A stretch of 64,000 nt of DNA from Solibacillus daqui (GCF_028747805.1 NZ_CP114887.1:365501-429500); one strand, 5' to 3'. Shown: positions 1-8,722, counted from the first letter of the stretch. Program-made: numbers and translations. Notes: generated from the sequence alone by a model not told the origin.

Positions 1-174
1 AACAGAAAATGTAAATGAATTACAAGTTTTCAGTTCTTGAAGCAGGGTAGTTAAAACATTTTCATGCGCTTTATTTGATAATAATTTCGGTTTAAATTGT
101 GAAGAAACAGCTCTATTTTGATCGATGAATCCTTTATATAAAGAGTTTTCAAGCTTTTTTATAATCTGTTCCAT
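1..174 (-). CDS. Helicase of the DUF3427/PLD-like type, N-terminal fragment
   Basis: The reading frame is open from an ATG at 174 to the window edge (58 residues). It is preceded by an AGGTGG ribosome site and starts 22 bases after the Nudix stop. The product begins MEQIIKKLENSLYKGFIDQ, then has FKPKLLSNK and VLTTLLQELKTC. This resembles, from memory, the start of large superfamily-2 helicases with an N-terminal phospholipase-D-like domain and a C-terminal DUF3427. Helicase motifs would lie outside the window, so the family call rests on about 50 residues. The tandem arrangement with the Nudix gene suggests one transcript. Confidence 0.5.
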   Translation of the reverse strand, partial: MEQIIKKLENSLYKGFIDQNRAVSSQFKPKLLSNKAHENVLTTLLQELKTCNSFTFSV

Positions 175-196
175 ATAGTAAGCCACCTAAAATAAA

Positions 197-586
197 TTAT
201 TTTAATAATTTTTCAACTGCAGGTATATCTGCTGGTGCAAATTCTAATTGTTTAAGTAAATCACGTTTAACCCATTTTGCTTCTGCATGTTCAAGTGCTA
301 CAGGTATCCCGTCAATGATTTTTGCCATATACGTTTCTAAACGTACAACGAATTTTCCGTAATCATATGTAGTATCTTCTACTTTATTTCCCACAGCAAT
401 ATCACATGCAAATTCTTCTGATATTTCTCTACGTAAAGCTTCTTGAGGTGTTTCACCAACCTCAATTTTTCCACCTGGAAATTCCCATAAGTTAGGTAAA
501 GACATTTTAGGACTACGAAGGGCACAGTATATTTCATGCTGTTCATTTTCTATAATTGCTCCAACTACATGTACTTGTTTTTTCAA
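197..586 (-). CDS. Nudix hydrolase, MutT-like (deoxy)nucleoside triphosphate pyrophosphohydrolase
   Basis: A 129-residue single-domain protein. The Nudix box spans about residues 38-60: GGKIEVGETPQEALRREI followed by SEEFAC. The catalytic RExxEE glutamates are intact, but the usual glycine after EE-x is alanine. An N-terminal VVGAIIENEQHEIYCALR strand and LWEFPGGK match MutT/CTP-pyrophosphohydrolase-like proteins, which cleave oxidised or non-canonical NTPs to NMP and pyrophosphate. It lies upstream of, and probably co-transcribed with, the helicase gene that leaves the window. A housekeeping sanitising role or a role tied to that helicase are both possible. Confidence 0.85.
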   Translation of the reverse strand: MKKQVHVVGAIIENEQHEIYCALRSPKMSLPNLWEFPGGKIEVGETPQEALRREISEEFACDIAVGNKVEDTTYDYGKFVVRLETYMAKIIDGIPVALEHAEAKWVKRDLLKQLEFAPADIPAVEKLLK

Positions 587-710
587 AATAATCCATCCAA
601 TCGTTCGATAGTACCTTAATTATATCCGATAAGCTAAATGATTTGTGGGGGAAATCTTAGAAGACCCGAACCCACCCAGGCTCGGGGTTCTCCCATTCCA
701 ACTAGCTCCT

Positions 711-1169
711 TTAATCTCCAACCCTCCAAACCCCAACAAACGCAGGAAATACCTTGAACCGTTCCTTCAATTCAAATAGATAAATCCATTCCTCGGTATG
801 TGGTAGGCGCACAGATTCGTGTTGAAATTGCCTGTAAACACTATGCCATTTCACCGCATATGCCTTAAATTGCTGCTGGTGCAAGCGCTGGGCATCTACG
901 GGATTTTCGGCGAAGTAAAAGGCATAGTGCTTGTCTTTAAGTTCTGTCGCGTAAAGCTTGATGCGATTGATACCGAGTACATCTTGAGCGTTCATGTGCT
1001 GGAGTTCTTTGATTTCTTCTTCGGTGAAGGGCACATCGTATATGCGTTCGGGTCGGTCATGCTTTTGCAGGTAGCCCTTTTTTAGTGCGAGATAAATCCA
1101 GTAGGCGCCGAAGTTTTGTTCGTACTTGACCATATCCAAAAGTAGCTGATAGACATTTGTTGTTTTCAT
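711..1169 (-). CDS. Hypothetical protein downstream of the DnaB-like gene
   Basis: If the DnaB-like frame is restored it stops at 1174, and this 152-residue frame then opens from an ATG at 1169, four bases later. The protein starts MKTTNVYQLLLDMVKYEQNF and is rich in aromatic and charged residues, with no signal peptide or membrane segment. I do not recognise the family. It is in the same frame as the 5' part of the DnaB-like gene, so in the sequence as given the two are fused into one open frame. The separate start is an inference from the frameshift. The ribosome site (GGGAA) is weak, as expected for a translationally coupled gene. It may belong to the phage-like replication module. Confidence 0.55.
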   Translation of the reverse strand: MKTTNVYQLLLDMVKYEQNFGAYWIYLALKKGYLQKHDRPERIYDVPFTEEEIKELQHMNAQDVLGINRIKLYATELKDKHYAFYFAENPVDAQRLHQQQFKAYAVKWHSVYRQFQHESVRLPHTEEWIYLFELKERFKVFPAFVGVWRVGD

Positions 1170-1173
1170 GGCA

Positions 1174-2423
1174 TTATTCCCGTGATACGACATGGCCAGT
1201 ATTACGATTGTAAAAGGCGTAGGCAGTACCGGTCGGACCGTTACGATTTTTGCAACGATGAGTTCAAGTAAATCGCCGCTGTCTTGTAAATCGTTATTGT
1301 AATACGAGTCGCGGTAGAGAAAGACAATTAAATCGGCATCTTGTTCAATCGAGCCCGAGTCGCGTAAATCGCTCATCATTGGTCGTTTTTTGCCACGAGA
1401 TTCCACGTTGCGATTAAGCTGTGATAGGCAAATGACGGGGCAATTGAATTCCTTGGCCATTTGTTTTAGGCCACGGCTTATTTTTGTCGTTGCAATGTTA
1501 GATAAATCCTGGTCGTTTTCGGATTGAATAATTTGCAAATAATCGATGAAAATAATTGGCGCAAGCTCTGGGTGCTGACGAATAATCCGTCTTGCTTGTG
1601 CGCGGATTTGGGCAATGGATAAATGGCTTCGGTCATCAATATGAATTTTTGTTTTAAGCACACGATTGAGTACGTTCAGCCAGTTTTTAGCTTGCTCCTC
1701 TGAAAAATACCGCTTGGGATTGCGTAGCTTCAGTCGAGAATAGTTACCGGCTGTTGCAATCATACGGTCGAGTAGCGTACGTGTGCTCATTTCGAGTGAA
1801 AAGATGATGGGCAAATGACCATTCCACCCAGCATAAAGTGCTAAATTATTCATCACATCGGTTTTGCCCATTGACGGTCGCGCGGCTAAAATCGTTACCT
1901 CACCTGGTCGGAAACCGTCGATTAATTGGGCGAGCGCTTGAATATGTGGAACGATAAGACCTGGTGTTGTCGTTTCTTCAAATGGACGGTTCTCCATATC
2001 GATTAACCTTTGGGCAATTGTTGTATCGATTATTTCCCCTTGAAGTTGTGTTTGATCGAGCGCATGAATAATTTGCGGTATTGCCCAATCGCCTTCTGTT
2101 GCTTGAAACAAAATTTGTCCTTTTTGCTTTTCGCACCAAATTTCGCGCTGTAGCTGCACATAAGCATCGAATTTTTCAGGATTTGAAAAATGAATGAGCT
2201 CTGTTACATAGGGAAGTCCTATTTGCGTGATTTGCTCAAAGCGCGCACTGAGAGTCATGAAATCCACGGGATGGTTTTCAAGTGCAAGTTCGCGCATCAT
2301 TGCAAACAGCATGCGATGGTGTTGGCCATAAAACATTTCTGGTGTAAGCCCACTATCTAAAATTAAATAATTTTCCTCTAGCATCGTTGCTAAAATACTC
2401 TGTTCCAAAAATTCTCTTTTCAT
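1174..2423 (-). pseudogene. DnaB-like replicative helicase, frameshifted near its 3' end
   Basis: Start ATG at 2423 overlaps the upstream stop (TGATG) and follows GGGGAGG with good spacing. The product has a DnaB N-terminal domain (about 5-100) and a RecA-type core with Walker A ARPSMGKT, IIFIDYLQII (Walker B) and CLSQLNRNVESR followed by the DLRDSGSIEQDADLI motif. After LLELIVAK (codon 392) the family continues NRNGPTGTAYAFYNRN; that sequence is present here only in the -1 frame and ends in a stop at 1174. One missing A in the run at 1247-1251 (minus-strand A5, expected A6) explains this. Repaired length is 416 residues, in the range of shorter phage/prophage DnaB proteins. A sequencing error in the homopolymer is as likely as a true mutation. 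Confidence 0.8.
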
Positions 2424-3187
2424 CACCAGTCCTCCCCGGCATTAAAATCGAGAACAACAGCTTTAGGCATACACGTTCGTGTGTCCTTCTTCGACAGGGC
2501 GTTATTTAAATAACTTTCAAAGTTAGATGGACGAAACAGCGTCATTGGTCGCAAATATTTTTCCATTTCGTGATCATCTAGCCAGCACAATACTTGCTCA
2601 TCAATGACCAAGCAGCAATCCTCAACACTGTAGCCCTCCTTCAAGCGAGCGCTAATAAAATTGCGATTTGCCTGCGATTTTAGACTAAATCTTTTAGAAG
2701 CCTTGTCGTTTAAATATGTCAGTACCGAATCAATTTTTTCGGTCAGCTTTTCGTTTTGAACTGTCTTTTTGTTGCGCTTTGGCGCGTTTTGATTATCTTT
2801 TGAAATTGTTGTCATTTGTGCGAATGCATCGTCGTCAATGCTGTGCTGCTCCTTGTAGTCAGCAAGCATGCTTTGTAATTTGTCGTAATCGATTTTGTAC
2901 CATTTCGTGCGATCTACATAAAATTGGTTGAACTTGTCTGTTGAGTGCACCAACTCTAATTGTTCAAGCTGTAGGATAATGCGCTTAATTTTGGGTTCAT
3001 TCCAAAACGGCAGCTGCTTTCTCCAATTCGCGTGGGATTGGCAATACCAAGCCTCTCCATTTTGCAAGACGGTTTGCTGCTGTAGGCGGTAGTGAAGCTG
3101 TTGTAGCAAAATGGCTTCATCCACACCAATAACAGTAGCAACATTTGGTAAGACAATGAGTGGTTTTTCGTTTGTTAATAAGTTCAT
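2423..3187 (-). CDS. Phage-type replication protein with Phg_2220_C/DnaD-like C-terminal domain
   Basis: A 254-residue protein with a strong AAGGAGGAGCG ribosome site. The N-terminal half (PNVATVIGVDEAILLQQLHY, then ...WYCQSHANWRKQLPFW) looks like the winged-helix part of phage replisome organisers. After a basic linker, residues about 150-240 (VLTYLNDKASKRFS, ARLKEGYSVEDC, MEKYLRPMTLF, FESYLNN) match the conserved phage C-terminal domain Phg_2220_C. Such proteins load the DnaB helicase, and the next gene, overlapping by the stop codon, encodes a DnaB-like helicase. The pair therefore looks like a phage-derived replication module. No integrase or structural phage gene is visible. Confidence 0.75.
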   Translation of the reverse strand: MNLLTNEKPLIVLPNVATVIGVDEAILLQQLHYRLQQQTVLQNGEAWYCQSHANWRKQLPFWNEPKIKRIILQLEQLELVHSTDKFNQFYVDRTKWYKIDYDKLQSMLADYKEQHSIDDDAFAQMTTISKDNQNAPKRNKKTVQNEKLTEKIDSVLTYLNDKASKRFSLKSQANRNFISARLKEGYSVEDCCLVIDEQVLCWLDDHEMEKYLRPMTLFRPSNFESYLNNALSKKDTRTCMPKAVVLDFNAGEDW

Positions 3188-3708
3188 TTTTCGCTCCTCC
3201 TTGTAATGGTTCTTACTTACTAAATAACAAGAGGGATCAAAAAAAGGGACGCTCGATGAAAATTTTTATTATTTATTAAAATAATCCAAGGTCGTATCGC
3301 TTTTGATACGACAATATATATCTTTTAAAAATCTTTAATACTCTAATTATTTTGAGTACCACAAACAAAGATATTGTGAAAGTACAAGGTTTTCCCGTCA
3401 GTATGGATGCTAATCGATCTTGAGAAAGGAACAGTGTGGATTGTGTGAGGAGAATGACAACAGCGATGTGCCAGTGAAGCATAATACTTATAATGATCTT
3501 GCTTTTTTCATAGATAAGTAAGTTTTAAATTTTACCATTTTAATAGTGTCGAAGTTAAAGCCCCAGCTCATGGAACTATTTTTAAACTATCGGGAAATAC
3601 GAGGTGACTTATAGATGAAGGTAGGGAGTGAGATAGTATTGATAGATTTTAATTAATTATGAATATATTGAATCAAATAGAAATAAATATATTAATAACA
3701 AAAAATTT

Positions 3709-3736
3709 AGAAAATTTCATATTGTGAAATTTTTCT
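3709..3736. promoter_or_regulatory. Inverted repeat, candidate IclR operator for the aromatic operon
   Basis: AGAAAATTTCA, five-base spacer TATTG, TGAAATTTTTCT. The inner arms AAATTTCA/TGAAATTT are perfect. The TTTCA-N5-TGAAA layout resembles sites bound by IclR-family regulators, and an IclR gene lies in this operon. It ends 62 bases before the first start codon. Binding by that regulator is inferred. Confidence 0.5.
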
Positions 3737-3738
3737 AT

Positions 3739-3752
3739 GTAAGCGCTTTATT
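3739..3752 (+). promoter_or_regulatory. Candidate catabolite-responsive element (cre)
   Basis: TGTAAGCGCTTTAT matches the cre consensus TGWAANCGNTNWCA except for the last two bases, and has the palindromic core AAGCGCTT. It sits directly after the inverted repeat and 47 bases before the flavin reductase start. CcpA repression of an aromatic catabolic operon in the presence of sugars would make sense. Not proven. Confidence 0.45.
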
Positions 3753-3798
3753 CCCTTTTGATATTATCATATTAATAATTTGAAAGGGGATTTTTACA

Positions 3799-4278
3799 AT
3801 GGACTTTAAGTTATTAAGACAGGCTTTTGGAAAGTTTCCCACAGGTGTAACCGTTGTGACTTGGTTTGATGATGTGGGGATTAATGGCATTACGGTAAAT
3901 TCCTTTACATCGGTGTCGTTAGAGCCACCACTTGCGCTTATATCGATTGATAAAAAAGCAAATTCATATGAGCAGTTACAAAATAAACCTTTCACTATTA
4001 ATGTGCTAGCAGATGATCAAGAGGCGATTGCCTGGCAGTTTGCGGGACGACCTCAAGAGGAGTTGGATATTTCCTGGAATAAAGAGGGGGATTCGCCAAG
4101 AATAGAAGGTGCGACAGGCTACTTTAAATGCAAGCATTGGCAGCAATATGATGCAGGGGATCATGTGCTGTTTGTTGGAGAAATTACAGAATTTGATCGT
4201 AGAAGCGGCGATTCATTAACATTTTTTGAAGGCAAGATGGGATCAACGGAGATGTATAAAAGCCAAGAAGTGCAATAA
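3799..4278 (+). CDS. Flavin reductase component of a two-component monooxygenase
   Basis: A 159-residue protein of the HpaC-like flavin reductase family (flavin_reduct domain, about 6-152), with AAGGGG before the ATG. GKFPTGVTVVTW, GITVNSFTSVSLEPPL, and AGDHVLFVGEITEF followed later by LTFFEGKM are the usual flavin- and NAD(P)H-binding landmarks. It should use NAD(P)H to make free reduced FAD for the oxygenase encoded 16 bases downstream. First gene of the operon and closest to the putative operator and cre site. In G. thermodenitrificans NG80-2 a comparable reductase supplies FADH2 to anthranilate 3-monooxygenase. Confidence 0.88.
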   Translation: MDFKLLRQAFGKFPTGVTVVTWFDDVGINGITVNSFTSVSLEPPLALISIDKKANSYEQLQNKPFTINVLADDQEAIAWQFAGRPQEELDISWNKEGDSPRIEGATGYFKCKHWQQYDAGDHVLFVGEITEFDRRSGDSLTFFEGKMGSTEMYKSQEVQ

Positions 4279-4294
4279 ATTTAAAGGGGTGTAG

Positions 4295-5776
4295 ATGATG
4301 GGAATTCGTACTGGAGCACAGTATCTCGAAGCATTGAAGTTGCGTAAGCCGGAAGTTTGGTTAAACGGGAAAATCGTAGAAAGCATTTTGGATGAGCCAT
4401 ATTTTAATCAGCCTGCATTAGAAATTGCGAAGTTATATGATATGCAGCATGAGCCAGCGTATCAGGAAGATTTAACGGTTATGTGCGAAGAAACGGGCGA
4501 GCGGATGGCGACATCGTTTTTAATGCCACACAATTATGAGGATATTATGAAGCGTAGTAAGGCGTTTGAAGTTGTTGCACGCCAAACATTTGGATTAATG
4601 GGACGTACGCCAGATTTCTTAAATACAGTCGTTACATCATTAGCGCAAAATTCTTGGTTTTTACGTAAATACAATGAAGACTGGGCGACGAATATTGAAA
4701 ACTACTATAAGCATTTACGTGATAACGATATTTTCTTAACGCATGCGATTGTTAATCCACAAAATGACCGTAGTAAAAATTCGCATGAGCAGGCCGATCA
4801 GTATACGCATCTTGGTGTTGTAGAGGAGCGTGCTGAAGGGATTATTGTACGCGGAGCAAAAATGTTAGCTACGTTAGCAGCATTAACGGATGAAGTGATT
4901 ATTTATTCGTTCCCAGGTTTTGCACCTGGCGATGAGCGATATGCGCTAGCGTTTGCCGTACCGATTGATGTAAAAGGGTTAAAAATTATTTGTCGAGAGC
5001 CAGTGCAAGATGGTACACGGTCGACATTTGATCATCCACTTGCATCGCGCTATGAAGAGATGGACGCGCTGCTAGTTTTCGAGGATGTACTTGTTCCTTG
5101 GGATAAAGTATTCCTATACAACAACGTAGAGGCAGCAAACCTGCTGTATCCGATGACAGGTATAGCAGAGCAGCCAGCGCATCAATCGGGTGTGCGCGGC
5201 TATATTAAGCTGAAATTTGCGGTAGAGGTTGCATGTAAAGTGGCGGATTCAATTGGAGCAGACCAATATTTACACGTGCAACGGGATTTAGGTGAGTTAA
5301 TTCAAAATACAGAGGTTATTCGTTCGCTACTACGCACAGCAGAGCGTGAATATACGATTACAGAGCAGGGAGAGGCACGTTTGAACCCAGTCGTATTAGA
5401 AACAATTCGCGGCATGATGCCGGGTATGTATCCACGCACCATTGAAGTAATGCAGGCGATTGGCGCAGGGGGCTTACTTATGATGCCAACAGAGGCGGAC
5501 TTCTTAAGTGAGGAGCTACGTCCAACCATCGATCGTCATTACGGTGGTCGTGCCGGTATAGATGCAGAGGCACGCATGAAAATCTTTAAGTTAGCTTGGG
5601 ATTTATGTGGCGAGGCATTCGGTATGCGTGCGTTACAGTATGAGCGCTACTATACGGGGGATCCAGTTCGTAAGCGCGCAATTTTCTACAATAAGTACAA
5701 AAAGGATCATGCACTTGATTTAGCCAATGCAATTTTAGCGAAGGAAAATACGGTAAAAGAGCCACAAACAAACTAA
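4295..5776 (+). CDS. FADH2-dependent monooxygenase, HpaB family; probable anthranilate 3-monooxygenase
   Basis: 493 residues, the normal length for the 4-hydroxyphenylacetate 3-hydroxylase oxygenase family. An AAAGGGG site precedes tandem ATG codons. Landmarks are [13 protein letters not shown] near residue 150, [15 protein letters not shown] near 190 and [20 protein letters not shown] near 290, typical of the acyl-CoA-dehydrogenase-like fold. Alone the family would suggest 4-hydroxyphenylacetate hydroxylation. Here every downstream gene serves 3-hydroxyanthranilate, so hydroxylation of anthranilate at C3 is the better substrate call, as established for the Geobacillus homologue. Substrate is therefore inferred from context. 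Confidence 0.85.
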   Translation: MMGIRTGAQYLEALKLRKPEVWLNGKIVESILDEPYFNQPALEIAKLYDMQHEPAYQEDLTVMCEETGERMATSFLMPHNYEDIMKRSKAFEVVARQTFGLMGRTPDFLNTVVTSLAQNSWFLRKYNEDWATNIENYYKHLRDNDIFLTHAIVNPQNDRSKNSHEQADQYTHLGVVEERAEGIIVRGAKMLATLAALTDEVIIYSFPGFAPGDERYALAFAVPIDVKGLKIICREPVQDGTRSTFDHPLASRYEEMDALLVFEDVLVPWDKVFLYNNVEAANLLYPMTGIAEQPAHQSGVRGYIKLKFAVEVACKVADSIGADQYLHVQRDLGELIQNTEVIRSLLRTAEREYTITEQGEARLNPVVLETIRGMMPGMYPRTIEVMQAIGAGGLLMMPTEADFLSEELRPTIDRHYGGRAGIDAEARMKIFKLAWDLCGEAFGMRALQYERYYTGDPVRKRAIFYNKYKKDHALDLANAILAKENTVKEPQTN

Positions 5777-5791
5777 TCGGGGGTAATGGGA

Positions 5792-6541
5792 ATGATCGCT
5801 TCTGTAAGTAAAATGGCACAAATTATTGATTTATTTTTTGAAAGTGAATTAGCTTTGTCCAACAAACAAATTGCAGAAATGCTAGATCTTCCTGTTAGCT
5901 CTGTACATCATTTTTTAAAGACGATGTGCGAGGAAAATATTTTAATGCAGGACAAAAACCGTAAATACCGCCTTGGCTGGCGCATTTTAGAATGGAGCAA
6001 CAAAGTAATGTACCAGCAAGAGATGAATGAAAAGGTCGCACCAATTGCGGCAAGTCTAGTGAATCGTTTTAAAGGCAGCGTGCATGTGGGAATGTTTGAT
6101 AACGGTCAAGTGCGCTTCATCTTTAAAAATGTTTCGCCTCATTCAGATGTACTGCCCACCTATATCGGCGTAACGCGCTTCCCAGCTCATGCGACCAGCA
6201 TAGGAAAAGTGTTGCTTGCCTATAATCCCTCTTTTGTGAAGGCGGTTGAGCAACGTGGGATGCAAAAGTTTACGAAAAATACGATTTCGGATATAGGCGA
6301 TTTGAAGAAGGAGCTACAGGTGATTCATAAACAAGGCTTTGCTGTGAGCAATGGTGAAAACGAGACCGGTACATTCGGAATCGCTGCACCCATTAAAAGC
6401 TATAGTGGGCAAGTGATTGCGGCGTTCAACTTCGTATGCGATATCGATTACATTCAGGAACATAATTATCAACTTATTTTAAAAGAGGTTATTCGCTCAG
6501 CGCAGACTATATCGCGCGAGATTGGCTATATAACAATTTAA
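5792..6541 (+). CDS. IclR-family transcriptional regulator
   Basis: About 249 residues: N-terminal winged helix (KMAQIIDLFF, then ALSNKQIAEMLDLPVSSVHH) and a C-terminal effector-binding domain (RFPAHATSIGKVLLAY and NGENETGTFGIAAP). An upstream ATG at 5786 lies only two bases after GGGGG; the ATG at 5792 has better spacing and is preferred. It sits between the oxygenase and the ring-cleavage genes in the same direction, so it probably autoregulates with the operon. Its ligand is likely anthranilate or a pathway intermediate (inference). The TTTCA-N5-TGAAA repeat at 3709-3736 is the best candidate site. Confidence 0.88.
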   Translation: MIASVSKMAQIIDLFFESELALSNKQIAEMLDLPVSSVHHFLKTMCEENILMQDKNRKYRLGWRILEWSNKVMYQQEMNEKVAPIAASLVNRFKGSVHVGMFDNGQVRFIFKNVSPHSDVLPTYIGVTRFPAHATSIGKVLLAYNPSFVKAVEQRGMQKFTKNTISDIGDLKKELQVIHKQGFAVSNGENETGTFGIAAPIKSYSGQVIAAFNFVCDIDYIQEHNYQLILKEVIRSAQTISREIGYITI

Positions 6542-6627
6542 AAATGCTAATGTAATTGGCTTATTCTTTTCCTCCATGAAGCGAAGTAAGTCGGGCACAT
6601 AGCATATAAAAATTAGGAGGTTTTACA

Positions 6628-7185
6628 ATGAACAATTCTACTGAAGTAAGCACAATGCAAGCACGGTCTCAAAACATTTGGAAAATCATCGAGGATAATA
6701 AGGATTTATTAAAGCCACCAGTAAATAATACAGTGCTTTGGAATGATTCTCAGTTTTTAGTGATGTTAGTTGGCGGTCCAAACGCGCGTCGTGAATTCCA
6801 TGTGAGCCCTTCAGATGAAATTTTCTACCAAGTAAAAGGCTCTTGCTATGTTGAAATTATTAACGACGAAAACAAACGTGAAGTAATCGAAGTAAAAGAA
6901 GGCGAAATGTTTGTTTTACCAGGGAACGTACCGCATTCTCCGCACCGCGTAGCTGACACATACGGCATTGTTATTGAATATAAACGCAAAGAAGGCGAAC
7001 TAGAAGATTTAGTATGGTTATGTGAAAAATGCGATCACGAAGTTCACCGCGTAACGTTACAAGTAACAAATATCGGACAACAAATTGCAGAGGGTATTGC
7101 GCATTTCAACGCTTCAGAAGAATTGCGTACATGTGAAAAATGCAATCACGTAATGTCCGAAAAAGTTGAGGAATGGCAAGTATGA
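6628..7185 (+). CDS. nbaC: 3-hydroxyanthranilate 3,4-dioxygenase
   Basis: 185-residue cupin with a strong TAGGAGG site. It opens the ring of 3-hydroxyanthranilate to 2-amino-3-carboxymuconate 6-semialdehyde. Iron ligands are visible: H58 (EFHVSP), E64 (DEIFYQ) and H103 (VPHSPH), with R54 and R55 before the first histidine. The bacterial C-terminal rubredoxin-like site is complete, with C132/C135 (CEKC) and C169/C172 (CEKC). Residues LLKPPVNN and VMLVGGPN match the family N-terminus. The 86-base gap before it contains no clear promoter. It overlaps the next gene by four bases. Confidence 0.95.
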   Translation: MNNSTEVSTMQARSQNIWKIIEDNKDLLKPPVNNTVLWNDSQFLVMLVGGPNARREFHVSPSDEIFYQVKGSCYVEIINDENKREVIEVKEGEMFVLPGNVPHSPHRVADTYGIVIEYKRKEGELEDLVWLCEKCDHEVHRVTLQVTNIGQQIAEGIAHFNASEELRTCEKCNHVMSEKVEEWQV

Positions 7186-8186
7186 GAATCGACTTCCACA
7201 CGCACATTTATCCGTTAAATTTACCAAATTTTGCGGAGAAATTTGGCAATGATAAATGGCCGGTACTGGAGCAAAAATGCTCTTGTGGCGCGGATATTAT
7301 GGTAAGTGGCAATTTGTTTCGCGAAGTAACAGACCAAGTGTGGGACCCGAAAAAGCGCATTGAGGATATGGAAAAAGAAGGCGTTGATATGCAAGTGATT
7401 TCGCCTGTTCCCGTAACATTTTCATATTGGGCACCGGTAGAGCAAGCGCTTGAAATGGCACAATTCCAAAATGATTTTATCGCCGAGACAGTAAAGGAAT
7501 ATCCAGCGTATTTTTTTGGGTTAGGCACAGTGCCCATGCAAGATGCAGAGGTAGCGATTGCAGAAATGCGTCGTTGCAAGGAGCTTGGTTTAGTGGGTAT
7601 TGAAATTGGTACAAACGTAAATGGCGAAAACTTAGATGCAGACTATTTGCTACCGTTTTTCCAAGCGGCAGAGGAACTAGAAATGCCACTCTTTATCCAC
7701 CCATGGGAAACGATGGCGAAAGAGCGCACACCACGCCACAACTTTATGTACACAGTTGGTATGCCGAGTGAGACAGCTCTTGCTGCTGCTAGCTTAATTT
7801 GGAGTGGTGTGATGGAAAAGTATCCGAATCTCAAAGTATGCTTTGCGCATGGTGGGGGTTCATTTGCCTATATTTTACCGCGCTTAGATCAAGGCTGGGA
7901 AGTATGGCCACATTTACGTCTGACAGAGCATCCACCAAGCTATTATGCGAAAAAGTTTTACTTCGATTCGCTCGTATATGACAAAGACAATTTTGCCTTT
8001 TTATTAGAGCGCTTTGGCCATGACAAAATTATTATGGGTTCGGATTATCCATTTTTACTACGTGAGATTAATCCAGGGAAAGTCGTAGATGAGTCGCTAC
8101 AACTTTCAGATGAAGTGAAGAAGGCTGTGCTTGGTGAAAATGCGCGCCAGTTTTTAAATTTAACAAAGAGTGGTGTGAGTAAATGA
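7182..8186 (+). CDS. nbaD: 2-amino-3-carboxymuconate-6-semialdehyde decarboxylase (amidohydrolase fold)
   Basis: 334 residues when started at the ATG at 7182, which overlaps the previous stop (ATGA) and follows GAGG; an ATG at 7173 would lie inside the previous gene without a better site. Metal and catalytic residues of the ACMSD family are in place: H6 and H8 (DFHTH), H173 (FIHPWE), H223 (FAHGGG) and D288 (MGSDYPF). It removes CO2 from the ring-cleavage product to give 2-aminomuconate 6-semialdehyde, diverting it from quinolinate formation. Its position between dioxygenase and deaminase supports the call. Confidence 0.93.
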   Translation: MRIDFHTHIYPLNLPNFAEKFGNDKWPVLEQKCSCGADIMVSGNLFREVTDQVWDPKKRIEDMEKEGVDMQVISPVPVTFSYWAPVEQALEMAQFQNDFIAETVKEYPAYFFGLGTVPMQDAEVAIAEMRRCKELGLVGIEIGTNVNGENLDADYLLPFFQAAEELEMPLFIHPWETMAKERTPRHNFMYTVGMPSETALAAASLIWSGVMEKYPNLKVCFAHGGGSFAYILPRLDQGWEVWPHLRLTEHPPSYYAKKFYFDSLVYDKDNFAFLLERFGHDKIIMGSDYPFLLREINPGKVVDESLQLSDEVKKAVLGENARQFLNLTKSGVSK

Positions 8187-8647
8187 TGACGAACGAAACA
8201 CAAACGCCAGAATCGCAATTAGAGAAGCTCGGCATTACGCTGGGTACGCCACGTTCGGCAGTTGGAAATTATGTAGGCTGTGTGCGCACGGGTAATTTAA
8301 TTTTCACATCGGGGCAGGGGGTTGACCAATATCACGGTCAGCTAGGTGCTGATTTAACAGTAGAGGATGGCTATGCGGCATCACGCCAATCGATGATCAA
8401 TTTACTTTCGGTGTTAAAGCATGAGCTAGGTGATCTATCGAAGGTCAAGCGCATTGTGAAAATTTTAGGAATGGTCAATTCTACTTCCGATTTCACGCAG
8501 CAGCCAAAGGTTATGGATGGTGCATCGGATTTACTTGTTGAAGTGTTCGGCGAAAAAGGAAAGCATGCACGCTCAGCGGTAGGAATGGCGCAATTACCAA
8601 ATAATACAGCAATCGAAATCGAAATGATTGTTGAGATAGAAGAATAA
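8183..8647 (+). CDS. nbaF: RidA-family 2-aminomuconate deaminase
   Basis: 154 residues of the YjgF/RidA fold, with tandem ATG codons overlapping the previous stop. GNYVGCVRTGNLIFTSGQG, KVKRIVKILGMVN and GKHARSAVGMAQLP are typical; the arginine of HARSAVG normally holds the carboxylate of the enamine/imine substrate. In nba-type clusters this family deaminates 2-aminomuconate to 4-oxalocrotonate. A general imine deaminase role cannot be excluded on sequence alone, but the operon position makes the pathway role likely. Confidence 0.85.
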   Translation: MMTNETQTPESQLEKLGITLGTPRSAVGNYVGCVRTGNLIFTSGQGVDQYHGQLGADLTVEDGYAASRQSMINLLSVLKHELGDLSKVKRIVKILGMVNSTSDFTQQPKVMDGASDLLVEVFGEKGKHARSAVGMAQLPNNTAIEIEMIVEIEE

Positions 8648-8657
8648 CAGTACGTAC

Positions 8658-8722
8658 GGCAGCTTTAAGGAAGTAATCGCTTCATCTTCTTTGAGGCTGC
8701 CTTATTAATTACATCGATGTAA
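8658..8722. promoter_or_regulatory. Intra-operon hairpin and palindrome
   Basis: Between nbaF and nbaE lies an imperfect hairpin (GGCAGC at 8658-8663, GCTGCC at 8696-8701, partly paired interior) followed by TTATTAATT, and then a perfect 14-base palindrome TTACATCGATGTAA at 8709-8722. The hairpin could be an mRNA processing or attenuation site. The palindrome could be a protein site. Neither function is shown. Confidence 0.4.

Larger units (their letters stand above)
3188..3798. other. Gene-free 611 bp between the replication pair and the aromatic operon
   Basis: No convincing gene. It contains a perfect hairpin at 3291-3312 (GTCGTATC, six-base loop, GATACGAC) without a T-run on either side, and, near its right end, an IclR-type inverted repeat and a cre-like site described separately. 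A short frame around 3546-3614 (reading SKLKPQLMELFLNYREIRGDL) has no ribosome site and may be a gene remnant. Confidence 0.6.

Noticed and set aside
1245..1253. Programmed -1 frameshift site in the DnaB-like gene
   Set aside because: The A5 run does not give a canonical X-XXY-YYZ heptamer in frame, and no downstream stimulator is evident; a base loss is simpler.
3276..3482. 68-codon hydrophobic frame on the minus strand
   Set aside because: No ribosome site, low-complexity hydrophobic content and a hairpin inside it; judged a chance frame.
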